Shown here: piece by piece, positions 51,113 through 60,420 of the stretch
Layout: the number at the start of each line of letters is the position of its first letter
How positions within the stretch are numbered: position 1 is the stretch's first letter
Origin: Streptomyces alanosinicus
Lineage (GTDB): Bacteria; Actinomycetota; Actinomycetes; Streptomycetales; Streptomycetaceae
Reading direction: 5' to 3'
Assembly: GCF_014650595.1 (NCBI RefSeq)
Contig: NZ_BMVG01000002.1
Location: forward strand, 1-64,000
DNA length: 64,000 bases
Made by a program: the position numbers and the translations under genes
Notes under the pieces: generated by a model
Databases searched by the model: none
Told to the model about the DNA's origin: nothing
Seen by the model: the letters and a program-made list of their open reading frames with translations, nothing else

Positions 51113-51592
51113 ATGACCGACCCGGACCGGGCCCGGCTGTACGAGGAGCTGGCGACGGAGTCGCGCCGCTACCACGCGGCGTTCGTGCTGTTCAACCAGG
51201 CCGTCGCCGACCACCTCGGCCTGCACCCGACCGACGTACAGGCCCTGAGTCTGCTGACCGTCGAGCCCGAGCCGCTCACGGTCCGGCAGATCGCCGACCT
51301 GACCGGACTCACCACGGGCTCGGCCACCCGGCTGGTGGACCGGCTCGAACGCGCCGGCTACGCGACCCGTACGCCGGATGCGCGCGACCGCCGCCGGGTG
51401 CTGGTCACCCCGGTGCCGGAGCGCGTCGCCCGCGTCACCGCGGTGTGGGACGAGCTGGGCCGCACCTGGGAGACGCTGCTGGACGACCACAGCGAGGACG
51501 AGCTGAGGGCGATCACCCGCCATATGCGGCGCGCGAACGAGCTGAGCCGCACCCAGATCGAGCGGCTGCGCTCCCTGCCCAAGCCGGACTGA
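51113..51592 (+). CDS. MarR-family regulator
   Basis: A 159-residue MarR-type winged-helix repressor. The core is LGLHPTDVQALSLLTVEPEP, then LTVRQIADLTGLTTGSATRL and the wing VDRLERAGYATRTPDARDRR. The ATG is preceded by TTGGAGACGAG. It probably regulates the divergent NmrA-like gene and itself through the two palindromes. No Cys is in the protein, so it is not a thiol-based sensor; a small aromatic ligand is more likely. Confidence 0.92.
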   Translation: MTDPDRARLYEELATESRRYHAAFVLFNQAVADHLGLHPTDVQALSLLTVEPEPLTVRQIADLTGLTTGSATRLVDRLERAGYATRTPDARDRRRVLVTPVPERVARVTAVWDELGRTWETLLDDHSEDELRAITRHMRRANELSRTQIERLRSLPKPD

Positions 51593-51618
51593 ACCGGCGC
51601 GGCCCGCTCAGCCTGCGC

Positions 51619-53094
51619 TCAGCCGGCCGGCATCTCGGCGGCCGTCCCCGCTGCCTCCGGCGGCGGTGTCGGCGCGCCCGGCAGCCGTACGGTCGCCACC
51701 GTGCCGCCGCCGTCCGCGGGGGCCAGGGTGACCTGGCCGCCGGCCTGCTGGACCGTGCGGGCCACGATGGACAGGCCGAGGCCGGAGCCGGGCAGGGCGC
51801 GGGCGCTGGGGGAGCGCCAGAAGCGGTCGAAGACGTGCGGGAGTTCGTCCTCGGGGACGCCGGGCCCGTGGTCGCGGACGGTCAGCACACCCTTGGCGAG
51901 CCGCACCTCGACCGTGCCGCTGCCGGGGCTGAACTTCACCGCGTTGTCGAGGATGTTGACGACCGCCCGCTCCAGCGCGGAGGGCTCCGCCCGCACGTAC
52001 CAGGGCTCCAGGTCCGCCGTGATCGTCAGCTCCGGGCCGCGCAGCCGGGCGCGGCGCAGGGCCGCCTCGACCGTGTCCTGGAAGGAGACCACCTGGACGC
52101 GTTCGCCGCGCTGGCCCTCCGAGCGGGACAGCTCCTGCAGATCGCCGATCAGCGAGGACAGCTCGGTCATCTGGGCCTTCACCGAGGCCAGCAGCGCCTT
52201 GCGGTCCCCCGGCGGGAGCGGCCGGCCCGTCTCCTCGCTGCGGGTGAGGAGCTCGATGTTGGTGCGCAGCGACGTCAGGGGCGTACGCAGTTCATGGCCG
52301 GCGTCGGCGATCAGCTGCTGCTGGAGATCGCGGGAGCCGGCCAGGGCGGTGGTCATCGAGTTGAAGGAGCGGGACAGCCGGGCGATCTCGTCCTCGCTGT
52401 CGTCCTCCACGGGGATCCGGACGGCCAGGTCCTCGGTCCGCGCCACATGCTCCACGGCCTCGGTCAGCTTGTCGACGGGACGCAGCCCCGCACGGGCGAC
52501 GGCGAGACCGGCGGCGCCGGCGCCGACGACTCCCACGCCGGAGACCAGGAGGAGGACGAGGGCCAGGTCGTTGAGGGTGCTCTGGGTGCCCTTGAGGGGA
52601 ACGGCCGTGACGAGACCGACGTTGGGACCGGGCTGGCCGGTGACACGGGAGGCGGTGGCCCCCATGGGGTGGGTGAGCACCCGCATCTCGTTGCCGTCGG
52701 TGTCGGTGCCGTTGCGGTAGTAGAGATTGTTGACGTTCCCCCTCCTGATCACGTCCTCGTCGTGCTGGGTGACCTTGACCTTCCCGGAGGAGCCGTCGAA
52801 GAGACAGATCTTGCCGTTCTCGGTGACCACCTGGCCGTATCTGTTCTGGAAGAGGGGGTTGCGCTGGGGCGTCTCGACGCAGTTGGCCAGGGCGTCGTCG
52901 ACCTGACCGATCTGCGCGGGGCCCCGCAGGGACTTCTCCAGATCGGCGTCGACCTGCGCGTACAGCTTCTCCTGCACGATGAACCAGGCCGTGACCGAGA
53001 CCGCCGCCACCGCGAACGCCACCGCCGCGGCGACCAGCATCGCCAGCCGGGCCCGGATGGGCAGCGCGTGGTAGCGCCGTACCAGCCTGCTCAC
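51619..53094 (-). CDS. Sensor histidine kinase
   Basis: A 491-residue membrane kinase. It has two transmembrane helices (about 17-38 and 158-180) around an extracytoplasmic sensing domain, then a HAMP domain ([15 protein letters not shown]), a dimerisation helix with the phosphorylated His in [16 protein letters not shown], and the ATPase domain with N, G1 and G2 boxes ([23 protein letters not shown] and GSGLGLSIV). The extracytoplasmic domain has two Cys. Its start overlaps the response regulator gene by four bases. The protease gene upstream on the same strand suggests envelope-stress control. Confidence 0.95.
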   Translation of the reverse strand: MSRLVRRYHALPIRARLAMLVAAAVAFAVAAVSVTAWFIVQEKLYAQVDADLEKSLRGPAQIGQVDDALANCVETPQRNPLFQNRYGQVVTENGKICLFDGSSGKVKVTQHDEDVIRRGNVNNLYYRNGTDTDGNEMRVLTHPMGATASRVTGQPGPNVGLVTAVPLKGTQSTLNDLALVLLLVSGVGVVGAGAAGLAVARAGLRPVDKLTEAVEHVARTEDLAVRIPVEDDSEDEIARLSRSFNSMTTALAGSRDLQQQLIADAGHELRTPLTSLRTNIELLTRSEETGRPLPPGDRKALLASVKAQMTELSSLIGDLQELSRSEGQRGERVQVVSFQDTVEAALRRARLRGPELTITADLEPWYVRAEPSALERAVVNILDNAVKFSPGSGTVEVRLAKGVLTVRDHGPGVPEDELPHVFDRFWRSPSARALPGSGLGLSIVARTVQQAGGQVTLAPADGGGTVATVRLPGAPTPPPEAAGTAAEMPAG

Positions 53095-53825
53095 TCGGCG
53101 CCGCCCTGCCGCAGGACGTACCCCACGCCCCGCACCGTGTGCACGATGCGCGGCTCGCCGCCGGCCTCGGTCTTGCGGCGCAGGTACATGACGTAGACGT
53201 CCAGGGAGTTCGAGCTCGGCTCGAAGTCGAAGCCCCAGACCGCCTTCAGGATCTGCTCACGGGTGAGGACCTGGCGCGGGTGCGCCATGAACATCTCCAG
53301 CAGGGTGAACTCCGTGCGGGTCAGCTCGACCTGCCGGCCGCCCCGGGTGACCTCGCGCGTCGCGAGGTCCATGCGCAGGTCGGCGAAGGTCAGCGCCTCG
53401 TCCTCCTGGGCCTCGGCCGACACCGTGGCCGCGTAGGTGCTGCGGCGCAGCAGCGCGCGGATCCGGGCGAACAGCTCGTCCAGTTCGAAGGGCTTGACCA
53501 GGTAGTCGTCGGCGCCCGCATCCAGCCCGGTCACCCGGTCGCCGACCGTGTCCCGGGCGGTGAGCATGAGGATCGGGATGGTGTCGCCGGCGCCGCGGAT
53601 ACGGCGGGCCGCCGTCAGACCGTCCATCCGGGGCATCTGGATGTCCAGGACGACCAGGTCGGGCTGGTAGGCGGTGGCCTTCTCCAGCGCGTCCGCGCCG
53701 TCGACGGCCACCTCCGTGTCGTACCCCTCGAACGCGAGGCTGCGCTGCAGCGCCTCGCGTACGGCCGGCTCGTCGTCGACGATCAGGATGCGCTGGGGGT
53801 CACGGTCGCCTTCGGCGGGACTCAT
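53091..53825 (-). CDS. OmpR-family response regulator
   Basis: A 244-residue response regulator with receiver domain (phosphorylated Asp61 in [12 protein letters not shown], Lys in [15 protein letters not shown]) and winged-helix DNA-binding domain ([20 protein letters not shown], then [11 protein letters not shown]). It pairs with the kinase encoded four bases downstream. It resembles the MprA type, and the next gene upstream is a trypsin-like membrane protease, as in the MprAB-PepD layout of mycobacteria. A tandem repeat lies in the leader. Confidence 0.95.
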   Translation of the reverse strand: MSPAEGDRDPQRILIVDDEPAVREALQRSLAFEGYDTEVAVDGADALEKATAYQPDLVVLDIQMPRMDGLTAARRIRGAGDTIPILMLTARDTVGDRVTGLDAGADDYLVKPFELDELFARIRALLRRSTYAATVSAEAQEDEALTFADLRMDLATREVTRGGRQVELTRTEFTLLEMFMAHPRQVLTREQILKAVWGFDFEPSSNSLDVYVMYLRRKTEAGGEPRIVHTVRGVGYVLRQGGAE

Positions 53826-53843
53826 CGCTCGCGGATTCCTCGG

Positions 53844-53918
53844 GGTGCGGTGGGTGGGAGGGAAGTCGGGTGCGGTGGGTGGGAGGGAAGTCGGGTGCGG
53901 TGGGTGGGAGGGAAGGAG
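53844..53918. repeat. Three 25-bp G-rich tandem repeats
   Basis: Three head-to-tail 25-base units (53844-53868, 53869-53893, 53894-53918). Unit core: GGTGCGGTGGGTGGGAGGG on the plus strand. The third unit ends differently. They lie just upstream of the response regulator gene, which reads away from them on the minus strand, so they are the G-rich non-template strand of its leader. Confidence 0.85.
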
Positions 53919-53975
53919 GAACGGGGTGCCTCTCAGCCTGCCATGACCGGCGGGTCCGCAGAGGCACCGTCGGGG

Positions 53976-54236
53976 TCAGGCCCGGATCGCGGTCAGGCGG
54001 TTCAGCGGCACCTTGCGGCGGTGGGTGCGCAGGGGGCCGGTGCGCAGGCCCATCAGCTCGGGGAACGTGGGCACGGCCACTTCGGGCGCGCGCGGGGCCG
54101 GCTCGGCCGCGCGGGCGGCCGGCTCGGGCTCGCGGGGGGCCGGGATGGGGGCGTGCAGATCCCGGGAGACCGAGAGGGCCAGGATGACGTCGGCGGGACC
54201 GCGGAGGACGATCTGGTGCGAAACCTTGGTGATCAT
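53976..54236 (-). CDS. Small hypothetical protein
   Basis: An 86-residue protein, starting MITKVSHQIVLRGPADVILA, with an Ala/Pro/Glu-rich middle and a basic end. AGGGAG lies six bases before the ATG, which supports translation. It lies between a protease gene and the two-component genes, on the same strand, 47 bases after the protease. There is no signal peptide; function unknown. Confidence 0.6.
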   Translation of the reverse strand: MITKVSHQIVLRGPADVILALSVSRDLHAPIPAPREPEPAARAAEPAPRAPEVAVPTFPELMGLRTGPLRTHRRKVPLNRLTAIRA

Positions 54237-54283
54237 GACGTACTCCCTGCTGGACGTGCCCCCCGCTGACTGGAGGTGAAGCG

Positions 54284-55276
54284 TTAGCTCTTGTTGCCCG
54301 CCCGCAGCTTGGCCAGGTCGGACTTGACGGTGTTGACGGGGATCGCGAAGCCGAGGCCGATGCTGCCCGCGTCCGAGGACGACGAGGCCTGCTGACTCGA
54401 CGAGTACATCGCGGAGTTGATGCCGACCACATTGCCGCCGGCGTCGATCAGCGCGCCCCCGGAGTTGCCGGGGTTGAGGGACGCGTCGGTCTGGATCGCC
54501 TTGTACGTCGTCGTCGACGAACCCGTGTCGCCGTTGAACTGGCGGCCGCCGAACTGGAACGGCCAGTTGCCGTCGCCGCCCTGGCCCTGCCCCTGGCTCT
54601 CCTCGGTGGAGACGGTCACGTCCCGGTTGAGGGCGGAGACGATACCGCTGGTGACGGTGCCGGTCAGGCCCTCGGGGGAGCCGATCGCGACGACCGAGTC
54701 ACCGACCTGGACGTTCGAGGAGTTGCCGAGGGAGGCGGGCTTCAGACCGGAGGCGCCCCGCAGCTTGATGAGGGCGAGATCCTTGGAGCTGTCGGTGCCG
54801 ACGACCTCGGCGGTGTAGCTCTTGCCGTCGCTGGTGCGCACCTTGACGGACTGCGCGCCGGAGACGACGTGGTTGTTGGTGACGATCTCGCCGCCCGAGG
54901 TGATGATCACGCCGGAGCCGGTGGACGAGCCGCTGCTGAGCGTCGCCTGGATCTCGACCACGCTCGGGCTGACCGCGGCCGCGATCGCGGCGACGTCGCC
55001 CTTCTTGCCGGCCGGCACCACGTTGGTGCTCGTCCCGGCGGAGGCGACCGTGTCCTTGCCGGTCAGCTCCTGGAAGGCGTACGCCGTGCCGCCGCCGACC
55101 GCCGCCGCGACGAGCGCGACGGCCGCGAGGAGGGCGACCGGACTCCGGCCCCGCCCGCGCTTGTGGGCTGCGGGGTCCGTGGCCGGCCGGTACGGCGGCG
55201 GGGGCGGCCACTCGGGGTGCACGGGAGCGGAGTAGCTGTGCTGCTGCTGGGGGTATCCACCCTGGCTCTCGGTCAT
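54284..55276 (-). CDS. Membrane-anchored trypsin-like (HtrA-type) protease
   Basis: A 330-residue protease. A Pro/Gln-rich cytoplasmic start and one transmembrane helix (46-66) lead to the protease domain. The triad is His136 in NNHVVSG, Asp166 in SSKDLALIKL and Ser272 in NPGNSGGALID. There is no PDZ domain at the C-terminus, unlike HtrA/DegP, so it is a truncated relative. With the nearby two-component genes it resembles the envelope-stress pair MprAB-PepD. It starts near a gap of 119 bases from the LacI gene. Confidence 0.9.
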   Translation of the reverse strand: MTESQGGYPQQQHSYSAPVHPEWPPPPPYRPATDPAAHKRGRGRSPVALLAAVALVAAAVGGGTAYAFQELTGKDTVASAGTSTNVVPAGKKGDVAAIAAAVSPSVVEIQATLSSGSSTGSGVIITSGGEIVTNNHVVSGAQSVKVRTSDGKSYTAEVVGTDSSKDLALIKLRGASGLKPASLGNSSNVQVGDSVVAIGSPEGLTGTVTSGIVSALNRDVTVSTEESQGQGQGGDGNWPFQFGGRQFNGDTGSSTTTYKAIQTDASLNPGNSGGALIDAGGNVVGINSAMYSSSQQASSSSDAGSIGLGFAIPVNTVKSDLAKLRAGNKS

Positions 55277-55395
55277 GACATATAGCCTCCCCGCTGACCA
55301 TGAGAGCTTCCTGAGTGCTCGCTGAGAAGCCCGGCAGAACCTCGTTTGCCCGATATGAAGACGGACCCGGGACGATGGAGACGGATCCGGGACGC

Positions 55396-56421
55396 TCAGC
55401 TCAGGCAGCCGCAGGACGTGCGCACCACCAGCCGGGACGGGAACGTCTTCAGCCGCTCCCGCCGCGACCCCGCCACCCGCAGCCCGTCGTCCAGCACCAG
55501 GTCGACCGCCGCCCGGGCCATCGCCGAGCGGTCCGAGGCGACCGTGGTCAGCGGCGGATCGGCGAGCGCCGCCTCCTTGATGTCGTCGAACCCGGCCACC
55601 GCCAGCTGCTCCGGCACATCGAGGCGCAGCTCGCGCGCGGCCCGCAGCAGGCCGATCGCCTGGTCGTCGGTGGAGCAGAAGATCGCCGGCGGACGATGGG
55701 GCCCGGACAGGACGTCCAGGGCGACGCGATAGGCGTCGTAGCGGTTGTACGGCGCTTCGAACAGCCGGCCCTCGGTGGACAGCCCCGCCTCGTCCATGGC
55801 CCGCTTCCAGCCCTCGACGTGGTCGGAGACCGGGTCGCCGACGGCGGGTGTGTCCGCCGTACCGCCCATACAGGCGACGTACTCGTAGCCGTGCTCCAGC
55901 AGATGGCGGACGGCGAGCTGGGCGCCGCCGAGGTCGTCCGTGACCACGGCGACGTCGTCGATGGCCTCGGGCCGCTCGTGCAGCAGCACCACCCGGGCGT
56001 CCCAGGCGTCGATCTCGGCGGCGGCCAGGTCGTTCAGGGCGTGCGAGACGAGGATCAGCCCGGAGACGCGCATGCCGAGGAAGGCGCGCAGATAGTGGAC
56101 CTCACGCTCACCGATGTAGTCGGTGTTGCCGACCAGGACCATCTTTCCGCGCTCGGAGGCGGCCTGTTCGACCGCGTGCGCCATCTCGCCGAAGAACGGC
56201 TGACGGGCGTCCGGGATGATCAGGCCTATGAGGTCGGTGCGGCGCGAGGCCATCGCTTGGGCGACCCGGTCGGGGCGATACCCCAGTTCCTTGATCGCCG
56301 CGAGGACACGCTCGCGCGTGGCCGGGGCGACCGGCCGGGGTCCGTTGTTGATGACATAACTGACGACGGCGGTGGAGGTCCCAGCCAGCCGTGCCACATC
56401 ATCCCGAGTCACCTTGGCCAC
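55396..56421 (-). CDS. LacI-family regulator
   Basis: A 341-residue LacI/GalR repressor. The N-terminal HTH is typical ([20 protein letters not shown], with [19 protein letters not shown]). The sugar-binding domain (about 60-335) has [20 protein letters not shown], and its C-terminal part ends in a [13 protein letters not shown] motif. In S. coelicolor the homologue next to glnR is also a LacI protein, so the order is conserved. The effector and targets are unknown. No sugar transporter gene is close by. Confidence 0.93.
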   Translation of the reverse strand: MAKVTRDDVARLAGTSTAVVSYVINNGPRPVAPATRERVLAAIKELGYRPDRVAQAMASRRTDLIGLIIPDARQPFFGEMAHAVEQAASERGKMVLVGNTDYIGEREVHYLRAFLGMRVSGLILVSHALNDLAAAEIDAWDARVVLLHERPEAIDDVAVVTDDLGGAQLAVRHLLEHGYEYVACMGGTADTPAVGDPVSDHVEGWKRAMDEAGLSTEGRLFEAPYNRYDAYRVALDVLSGPHRPPAIFCSTDDQAIGLLRAARELRLDVPEQLAVAGFDDIKEAALADPPLTTVASDRSAMARAAVDLVLDDGLRVAGSRRERLKTFPSRLVVRTSCGCLS

Positions 56422-56530
56422 GCGCGGAGTCTACGCGGATGGACCCACTCTGGGCAGGGCGTATCAATGCTTGGATGTGCGGGAGCAATGCCCCGCCCGA
56501 GTGCGTTCCATGCATGCGTCCCCGCACGCG

Positions 56531-57340
56531 CTAGACGTCGGCGTGGATCTCCGAGCCGTCCCGGACGGCGGACGCGTCCGCATCTTCCGTCTTTGCCCGG
56601 TCCGTCGTGGCCTTGGCCGGCCCGGCGGAGCGGTCGGCCTTCTCGCCCGAGCGGTCGGACCGGTCGCCCTTCTCGGGCGTAACGAATCGATAACCGACGT
56701 TACGGACGGTGCCGATCAGCGACTCGTGCTCCGGGCCGAGCTTGGCGCGCAGCCGCCGTACGTGCACGTCCACCGTCCGGGTGCCGCCGAAGTAGTCGTA
56801 GCCCCACACCTCCTGCAGCAGCTGGGCGCGGGTGAAGACCCGGCCCGGGTGCTGGGCGAGGTACTTGAGCAGCTCGAACTCCTTGAAGGTGAGGTCGAGG
56901 ACCCGCCCCTTGAGCTTCGCGCTGTATGTCGCCTCGTCCACCGAGAGATCGCCGTTGCGGATCTCCATCGGGGAGTCGTCGCCCACGATCTGCTGGCGTC
57001 CCATGGCCAGCCGCAGCCGGGCCTCCACCTCCGCGGGTCCCGCGGTGTCGAGGAGTACGTCGTCGATGCCCCAGTCGGCGGTGACGGCGGCGAGGCCGCC
57101 CTCGGTGACGACGAGGACCAGCGGACAGCCGGGGCCGGTGGAGCGCAGCAGCTGGCACAGGCTGCGCACCTGCGGCAGATCACGGCGGCCGTCGACGAGG
57201 ATCACGTCGGCGCCCGGGGTGTCGACCAGGGCGGGGCCTTCCGCGGGAGCCACGCGCACGTTGTGCAGCAGCAGGCCGAGTGCGGGCAGGACCTCCGTCG
57301 ACGGCTGGAGGGCGTTGGTCAGGAGCAGCAGAGAACTCAT
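56531..57340 (-). CDS. glnR: GlnR, global nitrogen regulator
   Basis: A 269-residue OmpR-type regulator whose N-terminal sequence ([20 protein letters not shown]) is that of Streptomyces GlnR. The receiver-like domain has Asp50 in VILVDGRRD but lacks the usual acidic pocket, so it is an atypical, orphan receiver with no partner kinase. The winged helix (about 130-225) has [20 protein letters not shown] and [13 protein letters not shown]. The charged C-terminal tail is typical. It controls glnA, amtB and other nitrogen genes. The start is preceded by GAGGAGG. Confidence 0.96.
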   Translation of the reverse strand: MSSLLLLTNALQPSTEVLPALGLLLHNVRVAPAEGPALVDTPGADVILVDGRRDLPQVRSLCQLLRSTGPGCPLVLVVTEGGLAAVTADWGIDDVLLDTAGPAEVEARLRLAMGRQQIVGDDSPMEIRNGDLSVDEATYSAKLKGRVLDLTFKEFELLKYLAQHPGRVFTRAQLLQEVWGYDYFGGTRTVDVHVRRLRAKLGPEHESLIGTVRNVGYRFVTPEKGDRSDRSGEKADRSAGPAKATTDRAKTEDADASAVRDGSEIHADV

Positions 57341-57519
57341 ACGTCTGGTTCCTCCTCGGTCCCTGCGAGCCTGTGCGGACGGGCACTGCTCTGCGATCCC
57401 GAAGGCCCCGTACACCCGCGGTCACCGGAGGTTTCCCGCTTCGTATACAACGCTTCCGAAAGCACAAAAGGACCCGGGGGCTGCGCTGCCCGAGTCCTCT
57501 GCCCAGCAGAATAGCCCAC

Positions 57520-58371
57520 ATGAGCAACGGTCCGGCAGGTCATGTGGCACGTTCCACCGTTCGTCCGAATCCCGAGACAGGCAGACAGGCCCCTATCCGG
57601 ACGTTTCTGCGCACCGCCGACGGGGTTCCGGTCGATTCCGTATACGACCCGGGCGCCTTCGTATACGAAACGCCGCCGGACGCTCCCCGTTCCGCCATCC
57701 GTGGCCTGGTGTTCGTCGTCGCCCACGGCTTCACCGGGGACGTGGACCGTCCGCACGTACGAAGGGTGGCGGGCGTCCTGGCCCGTTACGGCGCGGTCGT
57801 CACCTTCTCCTTCCGCGGGCACGGGCGCTCTGGGGGCCGGTCCACGGTCGGCGACAAGGAGGTCCTGGACCTCGCCGCCGCCGTCGAGTGGGCCCGTGGC
57901 CTCGGGCACGCGCGCGTGGTGACCGTCGGCTTCTCGATGGGCGGCTCGGTGGTCCTGCGGCACGCGGCCCTGCACCCGGCCACGACCGACGCGGTGGTCT
58001 CGGTCAGCGCGCCCGCCCGCTGGTACTACCGGGGCACGCCTCCGATGCGCCGGGTGCACTGGCTGGTCACCCGCCCCGCGGGCCGGCTGGTCGGCCGCTA
58101 CGGCCTGCGCACCCGGATCCATGACCGCGACTGGGACCCGGTGCCGCTGTCGCCGGTCGAGGCCGTCCCGCGGATCGCTCCGGTCCCGCTCCTCATCGTC
58201 CACGGCGACCGCGACGGCTATTTCCCCCTCGACCATCCCCGGATGCTCGCCGAAGCGGCCGGTGACCACGGAGAGCTGTGGACGGAGCCGGGCATGGGTC
58301 ATGCGGAGCACGCGGCGGACGACGCGCTGCTCGCCCGGATCGCGGACTGGGCTGTGGCCCGGGCGGGCTAG
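57520..58371 (+). CDS. Alpha/beta-fold hydrolase
   Basis: A 283-residue alpha/beta hydrolase. The oxyanion loop is VVAHGFTGD, the nucleophile elbow GFSMGGSVV (Ser), the acid Asp in HGDRDGYFPL, and the His in GMGHAEHAAD. These are consistent with a serine esterase, lipase or peptidase. The ATG at 57520 has no Shine-Dalgarno sequence, so it may be leaderless. The MoaD/ThiS gene follows after 57 bases. Substrate unknown. Confidence 0.88.
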   Translation: MSNGPAGHVARSTVRPNPETGRQAPIRTFLRTADGVPVDSVYDPGAFVYETPPDAPRSAIRGLVFVVAHGFTGDVDRPHVRRVAGVLARYGAVVTFSFRGHGRSGGRSTVGDKEVLDLAAAVEWARGLGHARVVTVGFSMGGSVVLRHAALHPATTDAVVSVSAPARWYYRGTPPMRRVHWLVTRPAGRLVGRYGLRTRIHDRDWDPVPLSPVEAVPRIAPVPLLIVHGDRDGYFPLDHPRMLAEAAGDHGELWTEPGMGHAEHAADDALLARIADWAVARAG

Positions 58372-58428
58372 CCTGACACCATCTGTTCTCTGTCTTTGAA
58401 TGTCCCCAGCCGTCGATTGAGGAACGAG

Positions 58429-58683
58429 ATGCCCAAGGTCACGGTGCGCTACTGGGCCGCCGCGAAGGCCGCGTCCGGCGTCGCCGAGGAGCCGTACGAC
58501 GCGGCCACGCTCGCCGACGCGCTGGCCGCCGTACGCGAGCGACACCCCGGTGAACTCACGCGCGTGCTGCAGCGATGCTCCTTCCTCGTCGACGGTGACC
58601 CCGTCGGGACCCGCGCGCATGAGACGGTACGGCTGGCCGAGGGCGGCACGGTCGAGGTGCTCCCGCCGTTCGCAGGAGGGTGA
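58429..58683 (+). CDS. MoaD/ThiS-family sulfur carrier
   Basis: An 84-residue ubiquitin-like protein: VTVRYWAAAKAASGVAEEPY, then LSEGG-like LAEGGTVEVLPPFAGG. The C-terminal Gly-Gly is the site of adenylation and thiocarboxylate formation, as in MoaD and ThiS. It could carry sulfur for molybdopterin, thiamine or another product. GAGGA lies five bases before the ATG. No MoaE or ThiG gene is nearby. Confidence 0.9.
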   Translation: MPKVTVRYWAAAKAASGVAEEPYDAATLADALAAVRERHPGELTRVLQRCSFLVDGDPVGTRAHETVRLAEGGTVEVLPPFAGG

Positions 58684-58687
58684 GGCG

Positions 58688-59896
58688 ATGACCGACCAGC
58701 CGTATCAGGGCGGTCAGCCCTATCAGGGCGGCCCGTACGAGGGCTACGACCCCTATCAGCAGCAGTGGCCCCAGCAGGACCCGTACGCCGGCCAGGGGCA
58801 GCAGCAGCCGGGCTACGACCCCCAGCACACCCAGCACTGGCAGGGGCAGACCTGGGACTCGCAGACGCACGCGTCACTGCAGATGCCGGCGCCGGCGGAG
58901 GAGACGGCGTATCTGCCGCCGCAGCAGTTCGAGGGCGGCTACCAGCAGCAGCCGTACGCGGGCCCTTACGCGTCCGCTCCCCAGCCGCACCCGCAGCCCC
59001 AGCCGCACCTTCAGCAGCAGCAGCCGCAGCCGCAGCCCGGCCCGGCGGCGGCCCCGGCCCCCGCGCCGGAGGCCGCAGCGGATCCGGAGTCCGAGTCCGA
59101 ACCGGCCTACGGCCCCGCCACGCTCGCCGGCAACGCCCGGATCACGGACGCCCAGCGGGCCCGGCTGGAGGGCCGTTCGCCGATCATCGAGCCTGGTATG
59201 CAGCCGGCGCTGCTGACCGCGCTGCTCGGCCTGATGCTCGCCGCGACGGCCTCGGTCGCCTCGTACGCGCTCGTCGCTCCGCTGGTGGTGCTCCAGGCGG
59301 TGACGGCCGCGGGCTGGTTCCGGCTGAACGGCATGTGGCCGGCCCGGCAGGGCATCGCGCTGGCCTTCCTGGGCGGGCTGGCCGCCGACGCGGCCGTGCT
59401 GGCCGCGGGCCGCGACAACGCGCCCGCCGCGATCCTCGGCCCGCTCGGTGTCTGGGTCCTGCTCTCCCTGGTGCTCCAGCTGCGCTCGCACGCCTCACCG
59501 GACGAGCGGATGTACGGCCTGATGGCGACGGTCGTCTCGGCGGCGCTGTCGGTCCTCGCCGCCGGATATCTCGGCGCCGAACCGCACGCGGTGTCCGTGG
59601 GCGCGGCGGCGGTGGCGGTGGCGCTCGTGGCGAAGGCGCTGCCCCTGCCGGGGCCGGCCTCGATCGCGGTGTCCCTGCTGGCCGCGGCCGGCGCGGGGAT
59701 CGCGGTGGGCGACATGACGGGGATGGGCCCGAGGGGCGCCGCGCTGGGCGCGGCGGCGGCCGTCTGCGCCCTCATCGGCCACCGGGTCGCCGCCTACGAC
59801 TACCCCTCCCGCTTCGTCCACTTCACCGCCGGCGTCGCCCTGCCCTTGTCCGCGGCCGCCCCGGCGGTGTGGGTCCTGGGCCGGGCCCTGGGCTAG
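58688..59896 (+). CDS. Membrane protein with a Gln/Pro-rich tail
   Basis: A 402-residue protein. Residues 1-135 are low-complexity, rich in Gln, Pro, Tyr and Gly (PYQGGQPYQGG repeats), and probably cytoplasmic. The remainder has eight or more transmembrane helices (LLTALLGLMLAATASVASYAL, then VLLSLVLQLRS and ALVAKALPLPGPASIAVSLL). It lies four bases after the MoaD-like gene, so the two share a transcript. I do not recognise a function. It may be a small integral protein of the tetraspan type with a disordered tail. Confidence 0.8.
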   Translation: MTDQPYQGGQPYQGGPYEGYDPYQQQWPQQDPYAGQGQQQPGYDPQHTQHWQGQTWDSQTHASLQMPAPAEETAYLPPQQFEGGYQQQPYAGPYASAPQPHPQPQPHLQQQQPQPQPGPAAAPAPAPEAAADPESESEPAYGPATLAGNARITDAQRARLEGRSPIIEPGMQPALLTALLGLMLAATASVASYALVAPLVVLQAVTAAGWFRLNGMWPARQGIALAFLGGLAADAAVLAAGRDNAPAAILGPLGVWVLLSLVLQLRSHASPDERMYGLMATVVSAALSVLAAGYLGAEPHAVSVGAAAVAVALVAKALPLPGPASIAVSLLAAAGAGIAVGDMTGMGPRGAALGAAAAVCALIGHRVAAYDYPSRFVHFTAGVALPLSAAAPAVWVLGRALG

Positions 59897-60010
59897 GGCC
59901 TGTCCGGCGGATCAGGTCGCCGGAAAGTGACGGTGCCTCATCGGCGCACCGACCCCCGCGTCCGCGACAGGATCCGCCGGCCGGGCCCTAGGCACCTGCA
60001 CGGCGGCAAA

Positions 60011-60062
60011 CCGAAGGGCCGTACCCCCACCGGTGTCCAACCCCGGGGGTACGGCCCTTCGG
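60011..60062. terminator. Strong bidirectional terminator
   Basis: A perfect 18-bp inverted repeat (60011-60028 with 60045-60062) and a 16-base loop lie between the convergent membrane-protein and DUF1416 genes. This is the longest stem seen in the window. Confidence 0.9.
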
Positions 60063-60096
60063 TCCGTCACTGCCGCACCGCTGAGCCCGCGCGGGC

Positions 60097-60387
60097 TCAG
60101 ACCGCGATCGCGACCTCGGCGAGTGCGCCCTTCTCCGCCACGACGACCGTGCGGTCGGCGGAGCCGCCCGGCACCAGCGCCCGGAGGGTCCACGTGCCCT
60201 CGGCCGCGTAGAACCGGAACTGACCGGTCGCCGAGGTGGGCACCTCGGCGGTGAACTCGCCGGTCGAGTCGAGCAGACGGACGTAGCCCGTCACCGGCTC
60301 GCCGTCGCGGGTCACCTGCCCCTGGATCGTGGTCTCACCGGGCTTGATCGCCGAGGCGTCCGGGCCGCCGGCCTTCGCTCCGCACAT
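60097..60387 (-). CDS. DUF1416 protein
   Basis: A 96-residue beta-rich protein of the DUF1416 family (GETTIQGQVTRDGEPVTGYV, then GQFRFYAAEGTWTLRALVPG). In actinobacteria it is almost always found directly after a thiosulfate sulfurtransferase gene, as here (33-base gap). The N-terminal MCGAKAG carries the only Cys. It is probably a partner or carrier in sulfur handling, by association only. Confidence 0.92.
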   Translation of the reverse strand: MCGAKAGGPDASAIKPGETTIQGQVTRDGEPVTGYVRLLDSTGEFTAEVPTSATGQFRFYAAEGTWTLRALVPGGSADRTVVVAEKGALAEVAIAV

Positions 60388-60420
60388 GCTGTTCTCCTGA
60401 AGCCTGAAGAAGGGGGTGTC

